A stretch of DNA of 64,000 nt from Buddleja alternifolia (GCA_019426215.1 CM033392.1:52255149-52319148); one strand, 5' to 3'. Positions 20,601 to 32,320 are shown, counted from the stretch's first letter. Program-made: numbers and translations. Notes: a model not told the origin generated them from the sequence alone.

Positions 20601-23600
20601 AACCTAACAACAAATATACCAATTTTAACTACCTAGAGAGTTATAGATTTATATGAACCTAGCTAGATGCCCTAAGTGCACAAAACCAAATAGGAGAATA
20701 GATGAATGGCACATGAACTTACAGGACCAAGGCTAAGATCTGAATGTTTGAGTGAGGCTCAATAGTTAAAACATGACTCTTAATTTAGTTCACAAGATAA
20801 AAAAGTCTTTGATTTTGGAAGACATTGCCACTGCATACTAAGTTTCTGATCATTCAAGTCAGATTGTCCCTGAAACTTTATGTTAATCAGGTCATTTCCA
20901 GTCTTAGGCAGTGTAACTAATCTGTACTAGTCTAGCACATGTAGATTAGTACGCAAATGTTATACAAAGCAAAAACTAGAAGCATTAAATGAATGTAACT
21001 CACATGAACATGATCAGGACCACCTTCTAACTAATAAGAAGTCTAATTTATAAACCAGTACTTAGATACTAGAGCTGCACGTTTTCTCCTAAAAGTGCCA
21101 TTAGACAGCTTTAACAATGGAATCTCCAAGCTGTGAATACGTAGCAGTACATCTAGGTAAGTAATGGGATTCATAAAAGTTCCAGCAGGTAAAGTGGCAT
21201 AGGTAAAACATACCTTGAATTGTAGATTTATGTGAACCTAGTTAGATACCCTAAGTGCACAAAACCAAATAGGAGAATAGATGAACGGCAAACGGACTTA
21301 CAAGCCCAAGATTAAGATCTGAATGTTTGAGTGAGGCTCGATAGTTTGATTTAGATGTGTCAAATGGGTGGTTATCGGGTTTGGTTCGGGTCCAATTGGA
21401 TCGGTTCCAAGATGGGTTGGGTGCAAAAGTACGGGTTCAATGTGGTTTGGGTCCAAATTGGGTTGGTTTCGTCTCAACTGATTCTTATACAAGGAACCAT
21501 ATTGGCCCAATCTGAATCCACACTGAAACCAAATTTGTTCCACCAAACCAGCAGCCGAAGTGGTTGCTACCAGAACCAAAGGTGGTGAATTAAGAAATGA
21601 TCAAAGCTTGTTTTTGCAGGTCATTGCACCTAAGAATTCTCTGCTAATAAATCTTGTTTTGTCCTTAATTCACTAGAATTTAATTAATCTTAATCATTTA
21701 CACATCTCAGCTCTTTTTCTTTGTTTAATGTCCATATCACTTAAATTACCACAGATCATTATAGAGGTCTTGGGGGGTCTGTCTTCAGTCTAAAGTTTCT
21801 AAAATAAGAGATTTTAATAAAAAATTAATGTTTCAATTACTCATGTAATTTCATGGAACGAATAAAGAACAACAATATCACAGTGATAATGAATGTTTTA
21901 CTTTTTTCCTAAGAATCTTTTTGATCTATATAAGGCTATTAATTTATACTAGTTAATGGAGTTTGTTCTATTTCATAAGTGCTTTTTTTATAATTGTTCT
22001 GTTTTATTAGTGTAAATATAAATGTTTCTGAAAAAGTTAGTTTTTCCTATCCAAATGCAATTCAAGTGATTTACAATCATCAACTATAAATTTCAATATT
22101 TCTTTCAATGCCATTTGCCTTGTTTAGTCCCAGGTCTGGAAGTAAAGAAGAAAAATGAGCTTAGAAATTTATGGAAGTGATGAAAGATTAAAGATATTAA
22201 GTAAGTTAAATATTTGAATTATTTATGGAGCTCGATTACTAAAAGAGTGATAATAATATTCCCATTTTAAAATATTATCACTTAACTTTTGTAATGAGTA
22301 CAAGTGTAAATTAATTATTAAGATGGTAATTAAAATTTATTTTAAACTTTGGTAAACATTGGATTGGACCCAAGTTGGAACTAACTCAGAAACAAAGCGG
22401 AACCAGCTTGGAACCGATCCAAAAAAATCCAATCCAACACAACCCAAAACTAGTTGGGTTGGGTTGGAACCATGGTATGAAACCATTTTGCCCCCACTAG
22501 TTTGATTACACGATTCTTAATTTAGTTGACAAGATAAGAAGCCTTTGAATTTGGAAGACATTGCCACTGCATACTAAGTTTCTGATCATACAAGTCAGGT
22601 CCTCCCTGAAACTTTATGTTAATCAAGTTATTTCCAGTCTTAGGCAGTGTAACTAATCTGTACTAGCCTAGCAACTGTAGATTACTGCACAAGTGTGTGT
22701 ACAAAGCAAAAACTAGAAGCATTGAAGGAATGTAACTCACATGAACAAGATTATGACCACCTTTTAACTAACAAGAAGCAAGTCTAATTTATAAACCAGT
22801 ACTTACATGCTAGAGCTGCAAGCTTTCTCCTAAAAGTGCCATTAGACACAAGCTTGAATAATGGAAACTCCAAGCTGGCTGCGAATACATAGCAGTACAT
22901 CTAGGTAAGTAATGGGATTCATAAAAATTCCAGCAGGTAAGGTAAAACTAGATAATTCTACTACCTTATAGTGCTTTGGATCATCTTGCATGGGATACCA
23001 ATCTGAACTGTGGAGAGCCTAAGACACCGTGTAATTAGACTGCAGAAAGAGTTGTTGACGAACGTGGACTGCAACAGTGATGTAGAAAAAGTCATTGAAA
23101 AAACAATATCAAAAACAACTTTAAATCAAGTTAAGCCAGTCGTATCATGCGAGTTACAAGAAATTTCTGTACTAAAAGATGCAAGCATTTATATTTCAAC
23201 TCTATAGGCAAGCAACGCATGGATGTAAAAGGTTATCTTTTTTTTTTTTTGTTCTTTTATCTTTTCTGAACACAATACTTAGATTAACAATGTAATTTGT
23301 ATGATGATGAACAGGAAGAGGTACAGAAAAGACTGATATATTCAGTTATGGAGTCATACTACTACAGATGATAACAAGATGCAACAATTTTCAAGAAACG
23401 AGATCGATGTTTAAGACATCGATGAAAGCACAAGAGGAGATATACTGGAAATCGCAGATATCAAAGAAGGACAAGAAAGCAAAAAATTCTTCTCGTAATA
23501 CAACTGGTCAGATATCTCCACACCTTGCAGTTTATGCTAGAGTTGGCATGAAAAAGGAACCTCATATCGTGCACAAGGAATTAATCAGCTCTGGATGTGG

Positions 23601-23712
23601 TCGAGAAGATGCAAAGACCATCAGTTTACTTGGGATACAGTGCACAAATGAAGATGCGGATGCTCGTCCAACAATCGAAGAAATCTTATCAGTACTGGAG
23701 AAACTCAATTAA
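17609..23712 (+). CDS. Intact protein-kinase-like gene, six exons, 332 residues
   Basis: Exons joined by GT-AG introns: 17609-17683, 17774-17941, 18029-18158, 20225-20349, 20426-20528, 23315-23712. They total 999 nt with no stop or frameshift until TAA at 23710. The product is a near-complete kinase domain with a short Lys-rich N-terminus and no signal peptide or membrane segment, so probably cytoplasmic. Visible motifs: Gly-loop DKGAYSKV (47-54), IAVK with K67, catalytic-loop VSDIRPAN (D156, N161; the usual HRD is VSD and K is R), CDFG (D174), YAPKEV in place of APE, TEKTDIFSYGVILLQMIT (about 204-221). It keeps Lys, Asp, Asn and DFG, so activity is possible. Lack of the HRD arginine makes it a non-RD type. 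The intron before DYN is shared with the pseudogene at 29812-32134, so they are relatives. Introns 3 and 5 are swollen by repeats. Confidence 0.82.
18515..20185 (+). repeat. LTR-like direct repeats flanking 1 kb in kinase intron 3
   Basis: A block running GTTGCATTAATGTGTT...CAAATTCCAGTTTAAT occurs at 18515-18875 and 19921-20185. The first copy has about 97 bp extra (from TGTACACGTG). They enclose 18876-19920, which has no coding capacity. This could be a degenerate non-autonomous LTR element, but neither a PBS nor a target duplication is clear. A tandem segmental duplication is the alternative. Confidence 0.55.
20642..22965. repeat. Tandem duplication of about 580 bp in kinase intron 5
   Basis: The unit beginning ATAGATTTATATGAACCTAG and ending near GTAATGGGATTCATAAAA lies at 20642-21217 and again from 21221. 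The second copy is split by the hAT element at 21352-22499 and resumes at 22508. The copies are perhaps 90% alike by eye. No open frame. Confidence 0.85.
21352..22499. mobile_element. hAT-type non-autonomous element in kinase intron 5
   Basis: 1148 bp flanked by the perfect 8-bp duplication GTTTGATT (21344-21351 and 22500-22507). Termini TAGATGTGTCAAATGG and, reversed, TAGTGGGGGCAAAATGG are hAT-like. Both ends are rich in GGTTGGGTT/GGTCC words, in opposite orientation at the two ends. No transposase. The intact copy of the surrounding duplication at about 20770 lacks it. Confidence 0.88.
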
Positions 23713-24594
23713 ACTCTCGAAAACATTCAAACTATTGAGAAGAAACCCACAAGATGACACGACATGGATTTTCTGAATGCTACAGGATAGGGAAAAAAAT
23801 GGATGGCCTGCTTACTTTGTAATTTGGGTTTAGGATTCATAATTACAAATAGTCGAATTACCTTGAAGGTGTATAAAACGAATAACTAGGATGGAAGGGT
23901 CCAATTTAGTAATTGCATGAATTCTTAAATCATTTTGCAAACTCTCTAAAATAGCTATATTCTCTTTAAAAATATTTTTGCAACCACGGAGCATAAAAAC
24001 GTACAATGAATAAACATGGATGAGAGGACTTTATTTCGGTATCATATTTTCAAAGAAAATAAGAATACTTTTCATCCAATTGCATACACTAATAGATTAT
24101 GGATTGGGGGGGGGGGGGGGGGCAATACACTAATAGATTTCTATTTATTTATCTTAATCTTATTACTAATAAATGTATACCAGGTGTTAATGTTGCCAAC
24201 TTGCCTACTGGATAATACAAACCTTATAAAGCTTTAGAATATTATGCTTACAATTATCAGTTAACTCGTTTTTGGTATAGAAACAAACCACAAAATCCGG
24301 TATATAGACATCAAAGGATTGGCTTTCTTTTTTTTATTTTATTTTATTTTCTGATAAAAAGAAAATGCAAGAGCGTGGCAAGTTCAATTGTGACGCAACT
24401 ATAAGGCAATCCTTTTTACATATAAATTTAGCATGAGATCAATTTATAGTAGTAAAATGCTTGTAAATGGATTTTGCATATACCCAAATGCAGGTTGGTG
24501 GCAGGAGTTTAGCTTCAGCTTCAGGGTTTTTAGTTGTACAGAAAAAGAAAAACCAAATACATCGCATTCATACTTAGCACTTTATCTTTACATG
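23713..24594. other. 3' flank of the kinase gene, no gene seen
   Basis: Presumed 3' untranslated region then intergenic DNA. A run of 17 G lies at 24106-24122, between two copies of CACTAATAGATT. No element ends recognised. Confidence 0.6.
24106..24122. repeat. Poly-G tract, 17 G
   Basis: An uninterrupted G run between direct copies of CACTAATAGATT (about 24086 and 24127). A G-quadruplex or a length-uncertain homopolymer is possible. Confidence 0.9.
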
Positions 24595-24603
24595 TATGAT
24601 TAT

Positions 24604-24983
24604 AGAGAAACTTCCATTTATGGTCCATATGACTTTGCGCATTTCAATTTTAGTCCCATTGGACTTAGATATGCAAATTTAGTCCCATAGAAATAAAAGA
24701 GATGCATTTTTGGTCCTAGACGTCTATTTTTGACCCAAAAAAAGGACAGGTCTGCGCGCACCGTTAAGTCTAACAAAAATACAATTCAAAAATATATTCA
24801 AAATATAATTATATACAAATTACAAAAAAAAAGGTCAAAAAAAAAGAAAAAGAAAGAAAATGAGAACTGATTAAAGAGGTTTTTCTACCAATAATACAAT
24901 GGGACTAAAGTTACAATTTGAAGTCCACTGGGACTAAAATTGAAACTAGCGAAGTAATAATGGACCAAAAATGAAACTTTCCA
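24604..24983. mobile_element. MULE-type foldback MITE
   Basis: 380 bp with perfect 9-bp flanking duplication TATGATTAT (24595-24603 and 24984-24992), as in Mutator-like elements. The two ends form an inverted repeat of about 60 bp: AGAGAAACTTCCATTTATGG at left and, reversed, TGGAAAGTTTCATTTTTGG at right, followed by TTTCAATTTTAGTCCC in both arms. No coding capacity. Confidence 0.92.
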
Positions 24984-25004
24984 TATGATTATCATTTGTT
25001 TATG

Positions 25005-25931
25005 GGGATAATTGCATCAACCTCCCCTAAACTATGGACTATTATCATCAACACCCCTCACTTTTAATTTATTGGCATAAACCTCCCTTTCTTCAACTTT
25101 TCTATTAAATTTACTGTTTAAAGACTAAAATACCCCTCATAATTGAACTAAAAAGTATTGGACTTGACAATTTGTTGGAGAATAAAAAACTGTCAAAGCA
25201 TCATTATATGAGATTGTAATAAAATCAATAAAAATAATTCAATATTAAGATTTTCTGAAAGATAACTCCAAGCTCTTAAGCCATAAAGTAATGAAAAAAA
25301 GCCTCAGACTACTTTTGTTCCTAAACTAAATAAATATAGAATAAAAGAAGTAACTAATGACTATTGTTTAAATAAATTAAAAATCAATGAAAACTAATAT
25401 AACTCAAGTAGTAGGGGATATATGTGTGTGTGTGTTTGTTTATATGAATTGGACTTAACTCACAAAAAAGCAAAATCAAAAGTATCACCCTCAATTTGAA
25501 ATTATATTATATACGATGTGAAAAACAAAAGTGCTAAACAAATTAATTGAACATTGCCTTAGAAATAGAAAATGATGTAAGAATTAAAAATAACACAATT
25601 AAAATACTAATATTTGTACATGATAAATTATTCGTGCAATTAGGATTTTTTTATTTTTTTTAATTTAGGAACTTTAGAGTTATTTTGTAGACATTATTCA
25701 TTTTGAATGCTTTATTATTTGGTTTATTACAAAGTCCATTTAATGACTTTTTGATAATTTTTCATTCAATTAACCCTTTTAAGCTCAAATGTAAGGGGTA
25801 TTAAAGTCTTTAAATTTTTAAGTTAATGAAAAAGTTGAAAAGGGGGAGTCTTTACCAATATACCAAATGTGAGGGGGTGCGGATGCCAAATACCACCTAT
25901 AGTTCAAGGGAGGACACAATGCAATTTTCCC
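25005..25931. mobile_element. MULE-type foldback element, copy 1
   Basis: 927 bp flanked by the perfect 10-bp duplication TTTGTTTATG (24995-25004 and 25932-25941). Ends GGGATAATTGCATCAACCTC and, reversed, GGGAAAATTGCATTG open long inverted arms. AT-rich interior with a TG microsatellite near 25420. No transposase. A second copy is at 58046-58989. The unoccupied target survives near 29021-29041. Confidence 0.93.
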
Positions 25932-26420
25932 TTTGTTTATGTGTCAAATTTTATCTTATTGTGTTGTTTCCACGAACTCAAAACTGAATTTACATTAAAT
26001 TACATCTAGCTAGCTAGCTAGTACAAAATAAAACTCAACAAATTGTAATGCTTAAGCAGAATTTTTAATTGACAGAGATTTGTAGAAAATATGTCCGATA
26101 AAATAAAGATGTGACACACCTATAACACCAAATTTTAACACTTATTGTGGAAACCCCTACCCTAAAATTCTCGAAACGATAGAAAAAGTTGTAAATTAAT
26201 TAATTTCATTGAAGCACAGAAAAATAGAGCATCTGCAAATATAATTATTAATTAACCTACCTTATTACTATTAAAGGAACGAAAACAAATATGCATAATT
26301 CATATTCAAAATCAAGCACCATATTTTTATGTAAAGAGCGAAACAGATCTGAAAAGAAAAAGAATCAATTACCGTCATCATCATCGAGTACTTAATTGCA
26401 GGCAGCAACTGCAGTAAATC
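25932..26420. repeat. Duplicated host segment, copy S1
   Basis: Matches 29031-29525 through long colinear blocks (for example GTACAAAATAAAACTCAACA and GATGTGACACACCTATAACA), with small indels. Not coding. Shared position next to the kinase relatives suggests an old tandem duplication of gene-flanking DNA. Confidence 0.88.
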
Positions 26421-26651
26421 AAAGACCAATTTGCAGGCGAGAGAATCAATTAATTAATGAATACTAAAAAGAAGACAAGGGATTTAAATTACTATGAAAG
26501 GGAAAATCTAAGCTGAAGGGAAAGACGAGAAGTACTAAACCAGATCTGATTATTTGAGAGAGGAGGAGGAGAAGATTCTTCTTCTAGGGTACTTTTGTTT
26601 TTTTATGCCAGCTGGCGGCGGGCCTCATAATATATAATATAAATATATATA
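26421..26651. other. Unassigned spacer after duplicated segment S1
   Basis: Noncoding. Ends in an AT-dinucleotide-rich tract that forms the left flank of the next element. Confidence 0.5.
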
Positions 26652-28847
26652 TGGTGAAAATCGAATACATACCCTCTTTAAGATTTAAAACCCAATATAC
26701 ATCATTGGATATATTAAATCCAATAGTCCAAAAAATAAGGAAAAAATAGGCAGGAAAATATGGATACATTAAATCCAACAGTCCAAAAAATAAGGAAGAA
26801 ACAGGCAGGAAAAAATGAAAAATAGGGATTAGGGGTTTAATGGACAAAATGGCAAAATTATACATCACCCATTTACCAAAAATAACGTCAATCATCTCCT
26901 GCAATCTCTCAAAAACTGATACCCACGAACTCAGCCATTTATTATCACAATCTCAGCCCAAGATTAACGCAATCAATTTATAGAATCGTATTAACCTCAG
27001 ATTTCGTTCAATTATCACAAAAAAAAATTCTGAAACCCACATGTTCTGGAAATCTGAAACCCACGAAAAAATTCTGAAAATCGAGATTGCAAACCCAGAA
27101 TCTGAAAAGATGGAATTCCACATGTTTTCACTTACATCATTGTTATTTGCTTTGATTTTTTATTTTTGAATGTTCTGTTATTTCTGTATATTGCTTAATT
27201 AGTAAACTATAATGGTGATATACCATATATTGTGATTTGAACACATTATACAGCTCATTATATTACATTATACAGCGTATTATATTACATTATACAGTTC
27301 ATACAATAGGGATACACAACATGTGATTGTGCTCCTTTCAACAGTCAGTAAAATATATTATACATCATTCTGTACTACATTATACAGTATATTATAACCT
27401 ATTATACAGTATCATATAAGCCATTATACAGTGAATCCAATAGCTAATTAATCCATTATATAATAGTTAATAATCAAATATACAGTAAATATAAACAAGG
27501 TAAAGTACGAAAATAATAGAAATAAATAAAAATAAAAATCCGACTAAAAACACAAAAACGCGAAAAAATCTATTAAAACGATGGAATTTCGACCTGATAG
27601 GGTGGTGCTCAGTATACTTATGATAAGTATCTAAATTGTTTTTAAAACGACGTTTCCTACAAGATTGAATTAGAGCTTGAGACCAAATTCCAAAAACACT
27701 TTTTGCCTTTCGGAAATTTAAAATATATATTTTTTTATTATTTTTTTAAAGCAAAACGCAGTAGATGAGTGGTGATATACAATGTAGTATTTAGTGACAT
27801 CACAATTAGTGATTTTTTAAACCATCATACAGTAGCTTATAAACCATTATACAGTAGTTTGTAAATCATTATACAGTAAATACAACCGTAATATACAGTG
27901 TGTGATTAGTGACATATAATTAGTGATTTCAAACTATTATATAGTATCTTATAAACAACTATACAGTATGTTATAACATTTTATACAGTATCTTACAACC
28001 CATTATAGAGTGTGTGTTTATACATCATACAATTACAATTTTATAATTATTATACAGTATCTTATAAGTCAGTATACATTATGTTATAACACATAATACA
28101 GTGTATTGTAACTCATTATACAGTATATTGACTGAAGAATTATTCATTCATCATCCCATTACTTGTTCAAATTCACTCTATCTATTACATTAGATCAGTT
28201 GCTTAATGATGATTTACAGACTCGTAATTGATAACAGAAGAAGAATTCAGAAAAAATTGAATTGAAAACAGAAGAAGATGATGAATAGGGATTCGATTTC
28301 TGCATATCTTTCGATCTTTACAGCGCCGATCTTGAATTTTACTGAAAAACAACCAATTTGATGATGAACTGAACGGGAAAAAAACAATATCTCGTATCAA
28401 TTTTGCTGGAAACAACCGATTTGATGATGAATTGAACGGGGAAAAAACAATATCTCGTATCAATTTTGCTGGAAACAACCGATTTGATGATGAACTGAAC
28501 GGGTAAAACGATATCTCGAATCAATTTTGCTGGAAAACAACCGATTTGATAATGAATTGAATGGGTAAAAAAATATCTCTTATCAATTTTGCTGATATAT
28601 GTGATTATGGAAAGAATATAATGAAATCGGTTATGGCACTTGAAACTGGGGATTTGATTTGATATTGTGTATTAAATTGAATCTATTAGTTATAATTTAA
28701 TGACTAAAATGCCCTTTACGTAATTAAAACAAATTATTAAATCAGTTGAATGTGTTAAATGTAGACCTTGGGATCAAATTGAATCAAAGGCCTAGATTGG
28801 GTCTTATATCTTATCTAATGGCAAGGGATGTATTTGATCCATACCCA
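26652..28847. mobile_element. Putative foldback element rich in ATTATACAGT repeats
   Basis: Loose inverted ends: GGTGAAAATCGAATACAT at left and, reversed, GGGTATGGATCAAATACAT at right. Both are followed some 30 bp in by AAACCCAAT/AGACCCAAT. Flanks are TATATAT-rich, so a target duplication cannot be judged. The interior has about eighteen ATTATACAGT-like words in two clusters (27240-27500, 27820-28130) and a 63-bp tandem array near the right end. No transposase. Confidence 0.6.
28330..28595. repeat. 63-bp tandem array, 4 copies
   Basis: The landmark AACCRATTTGATGATGAA starts at 28351, 28414, 28477 and 28539. Units carry ATATCTCGTATCAATTTTGC. The open frames reported across it are repeat artefacts. 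Confidence 0.92.
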
Positions 28848-29030
28848 ATATATATACACACATATATATACACTTTTGCTTTTGTTGACAAAAAATGTTG
28901 TTGACCGTGTTCACCAATAGGAACTGAAAGTCAAAAGTTCTTCGGTAATAAAAAGGTTTTTTCTTTTGGGCCAATTTTTGGCCCAAAAATTGTTTTGATC
29001 ATGTGTAATAAAAATTTCCCAATGATTATT

Positions 29031-29525
29031 ATTTGTTTATGTGTCAAATTTTATTTTACTCTGTTGTTTCCATGAACTCAAAACTGAATTTACATTAAAT
29101 TATATCGTCACTCTCAACAAAAAGAAACAGCTAGCTAGGTAGTACAAAATAAAACTCAACAAATTGTAATGCTTAAGCAGAATTTTTAGTTGACAGAGAT
29201 TTGTAGAAAATAGGTCCAATAAAATAAAGATGTGACACACCTATAACACCAAATTTTAACACTTATTGTGGAAACCCTACCCTAAAATAATAGAAAAAGT
29301 TGTAATTAATTAATTTGATCGAGCACAGAAAAATAGAGCTACAAATATAATTATTAGCCTTATTACTAGAAAAGGAACAAAAACAAATATGTCGCAATAT
29401 ATAATTCATTCAAAATCAACCACCATATTTTTATGTAAAGAGCAAAAACAGATCTGAAAAGAAAAAGAATCAATTAGCGTCATCATCATCATCGATACGA
29501 GAGTACACGCAAGTTTTAATTGCAG
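29031..29525. repeat. Duplicated host segment, copy S2 (with empty MITE site)
   Basis: Colinear with 25932-26420. Immediately upstream, AATGATTATTATTTGTTTATG (29021-29041) corresponds to the joined flanks of the two MULE MITEs near S1 without either insertion. Confidence 0.88.
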
Positions 29526-29811
29526 GCCGAACCTATAATTGTTATTTCGGCCCAAAACCCAATTTTGTCGTTTGGTTTAACTGATTATGTAGGGCAAATC
29601 GCATTTTTCATCGTATAATTGTATTCGAGTACACTTTTAATCCCGAGTTTTACATAAATCTCACATTTAGTCTCTAACTTTCCAAATGTCTAGTCCCAAC
29701 CGAAATTGTTGTCCAAAACTTAATGATCAACCCTGTTAGTCAATATTTAGACCGACTTTTGTGAGAGATTTTATGCGTGGCTGACACGTGATATTGAGAA
29801 AAATAACAGAC
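29526..29811. other. Sequence between S2 and the kinase pseudogene
   Basis: Contains half of a foldback-like element (text such as CACATTTAGTCTCTAACTTT), with no matching second end. Otherwise intronic or intergenic. Confidence 0.4.
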
Positions 29812-30196
29812 CTGATGCTGAATCGACATAGCCATAGCATCCAAGAACATGATGGCCTCTATATTTTGTCCTATCGGCGAAAATTCCACCAGTTATCGAA
29901 CCAAAATCACATAATTTTGGATTATAGTCCTGCACAAACACTGAATTAGTTACTATTTCTATTCATTCACTATAGCATACTCAATTAGTCCAAAAATCAC
30001 CCCATCGAGCGCCATATGAGCAGCATCTGGATTGAGAACTATGAAAGGATCATAAAATGAAGACTTTCAAGTCCAAGGGCAACTTTGATTCTTTGCAGCC
30101 AAGTGAAACCATCTACATATAAAAACACATTTTCCAGTTATTTCTACCAATAATAGGTATCGAAGGCCAACTTTAAAACTTAACCACATCTCAAAT

Positions 30197-30900
30197 AGGA
30201 AGAATTGCAATATTAGTTTAGTCCCATATGATTGGTCCCCTTGCAATATAGTCCTATTGGTTACAAACTTGTAAAATTAGTTCCATAGAACATATGTTTT
30301 TGCTTTCCTAATCCCAGTTGTTAAAAATATACGGCAAGTGACCATTATTTAGTTTCTATAATTTCATGAAAAAAACAACCCTATATTATGTAAAACTTGC
30401 AAAAACTCACTTTTTCCTTAATGTTTAGTAGTTAGTGTTGTAAAAGTCATGGGGTATTTATACAATATATCTCCCATATATCCTAAAACTTTACGGGCCT
30501 GTGCATGCTAGCTACTTGTGAAATTCTATCTGTTTTCTTATCGGATTGGAGCGAAAATGCCAAAAAAAAAAAAAAATTGGAAATCCTCAATTTGTCATGT
30601 GACCATTATTTAGTTTGTATAAATTCGTAAAAAAAACCCTATATTCTGTAAAAATTGCAAAAAAAATTCACTTTTTCATTAATGTTGTAAAAGTTACGGG
30701 GGGTGTTTATACAATATATCCCATATACCCTAAAACCTTTGCATGCTACTTGTGAAATTCCATCTTTTTTCTTAACGGATTGGACCAAAATTGCAAAAAC
30801 AAAAAAAGGGTCTTATGGGGCAATTTTCGCAACTTTGCAAACAATGGGACTAAAATTGCAATAAACCTTATCCTGTGGGACCAATATTGTAATTTTCCCT
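30197..30900. mobile_element. MULE-like foldback element in kinase pseudogene intron
   Basis: Left end AGGAAGAATTGCAATATTAG; right end, reversed, AGGGAAAATTACAATATTGG. Both arms continue with TTTAGTCCC. An internal segment of about 200 bp is repeated (30340-30540 and 30600-30780). No clean target duplication. No coding. Confidence 0.75.
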
Positions 30901-31109
30901 CTCAACCAAGATGCAAAACATGAATTAACACGAGCAAAAAAATATCAAGTGAATTGAATTGACAATTCATTAAAATGCTACCAAACCGTTTTGCTTAAAA
31001 CTATACTAACATTTAGGTTCTTTTCAGCTAGAGTGACAATGCCGAACTTTGAAAATGCAAACCTTCTTACAACTAACTGGAGTATAGACCAAGAAGTTCT
31101 TGCACACGG

Positions 31110-31600
31110 AGGAAATTGCAGTATTAGTACCATAAGATAGGTCCACTTGCAATGTTGACCCTAATGTTTACAAACTCACATAATTGGTCCTCTAGGATGT
31201 ATGTTTTTGCATTTTAAGTCTCGGTTGCTAAAAATTGAATGAAAACCGCCAGTTGGCTACGTGTCCATGTGTCTTGCAGGCCATTACTTAATTTGCATAA
31301 ATTTCATAAAACAAAAGCCTATATTATGTAAAACTTGCAAAAAAAAAAAAAACTAACTTTTTGATTAACGCTTAGGGTTTATGGTTGTAAAAGTGTGGGG
31401 GATCTTAATATCTTATGCAATTTATCAAAGGCAAGTGCATGCCAGTATGCCACTTGTAAAATTTCATCCGTTTTCTTAACGGGTGAGACCAAAATTGCCA
31501 AAAAGAGAATCCTATGGGACTACTTTTTGCAACTAAGGAAACAATACGACCAAAATTGCAATAGGCTTTATCCAATAGGACCAATACTGCGATTTTCCCG
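31110..31600. mobile_element. MULE-like foldback MITE in kinase pseudogene intron
   Basis: Left GGAAATTGCAGTATTAGTAC and right, reversed, GGGAAAATCGCAGTATTGG form the arms. Same general family as 30197-30900. No clean target duplication. Confidence 0.72.
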
Positions 31601-32320
31601 TTATCACTATATAAAAAGTATATTACAGCTAAGCTAGATTGTGGATGGTGCAACTAGATAAAAAACGAATCTCAAGAAAGGACTGAAAAATCCAATACCT
31701 TTTGGAATAAGGTTAAAAACCGAGTCAAATGGCTTAAATAAATAAACCGCAGCAAGATGATTGCCCTCCCTGCAGTATCCATGTAACTTAACCATGCTTA
31801 GATGATTAAAAAACATTTCATGGCGAAGTAAAATGATTTCATCCTGTAAAACAAGCAAGTATATATTATGAATATCAGGTGTACTGGAAAAAAAAGGTAT
31901 CTGAAATGTATGATTGTCGTATGAACGTACCATTAGCCTAAGTATGTTACAATTATATATTTCTGGATCTTCAAATATCTTCACCATGAGACGCTTTGTA
32001 TATCGTACCAGTAGCCATGGGATAACTCCACGGTAATATTTTCCAAATTGGAAATGGCCAACATAGTCAGAAAAGTTATTGGTATATTGAACCAACATCT
32101 CGTAAGTCATTTTGTCCACATCAGGTGGCTCCATTTCTAGCAAATCTCAATAAAACCTAAAGATCATATCAACATGTGATACGAATTTTAAGTTTTTTTT
32201 TTAGAATACGAATTTTAAGTTTACCATGATAATTATTGTAAAACGAAAAGAAGCAGGGCTATAGTTCAATCCTCAAGCCTATGATAAATACCAAAACACT
32301 ACGTATCATGCAAAATTTAA

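Larger units (their letters stand above)
29812..32134 (-). pseudogene. Kinase-like pseudogene, four exons recognised
   Basis: Minus-strand exons: 32134-31931 (68 codons, QFGKYYRG loop, LMVKIF lysine), 31843-31699 (MVKLHGYCREGNHL, hinge region), 30112-30001 (FTWLQRIKVALGL then the catalytic-loop region with NPDAAHMALDG), 29929-29812 (DYNPKLCDFGSITGG, ending GYVDSAS). Splice sites and phases fit. The third exon is one base short (near 30055), which shifts the frame. No first exon and no C-lobe exon after 29812 were found, so this is a decayed, truncated copy. The catalytic-loop HRD is replaced and only the DFG is canonical, so its ancestor may already have been a pseudokinase. The intron before DYN matches the intact plus-strand gene. 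Confidence 0.78.

Noticed and set aside
23010..23207. 65-codon open frame in kinase intron 5
   Set aside because: It starts and stops inside the intron, has no recognised motif, and the six-exon model is in frame without it.
28330..28595. CRISPR-like array
   Set aside because: The repeats are contiguous with no unique spacers; this is a plain tandem array in a plant repeat.
25932..29525. 5' exons of a gene in S1/S2 (reverse strand ATGATGATGACG before GT)
   Set aside because: The short Met-rich stretch is a trinucleotide repeat, differs between copies, and leads to no coding exon.
30188..30910. Target duplication CTCAA for the MULE-like element at 30197
   Set aside because: The flanking words are offset and only partly match, so no duplication is claimed.
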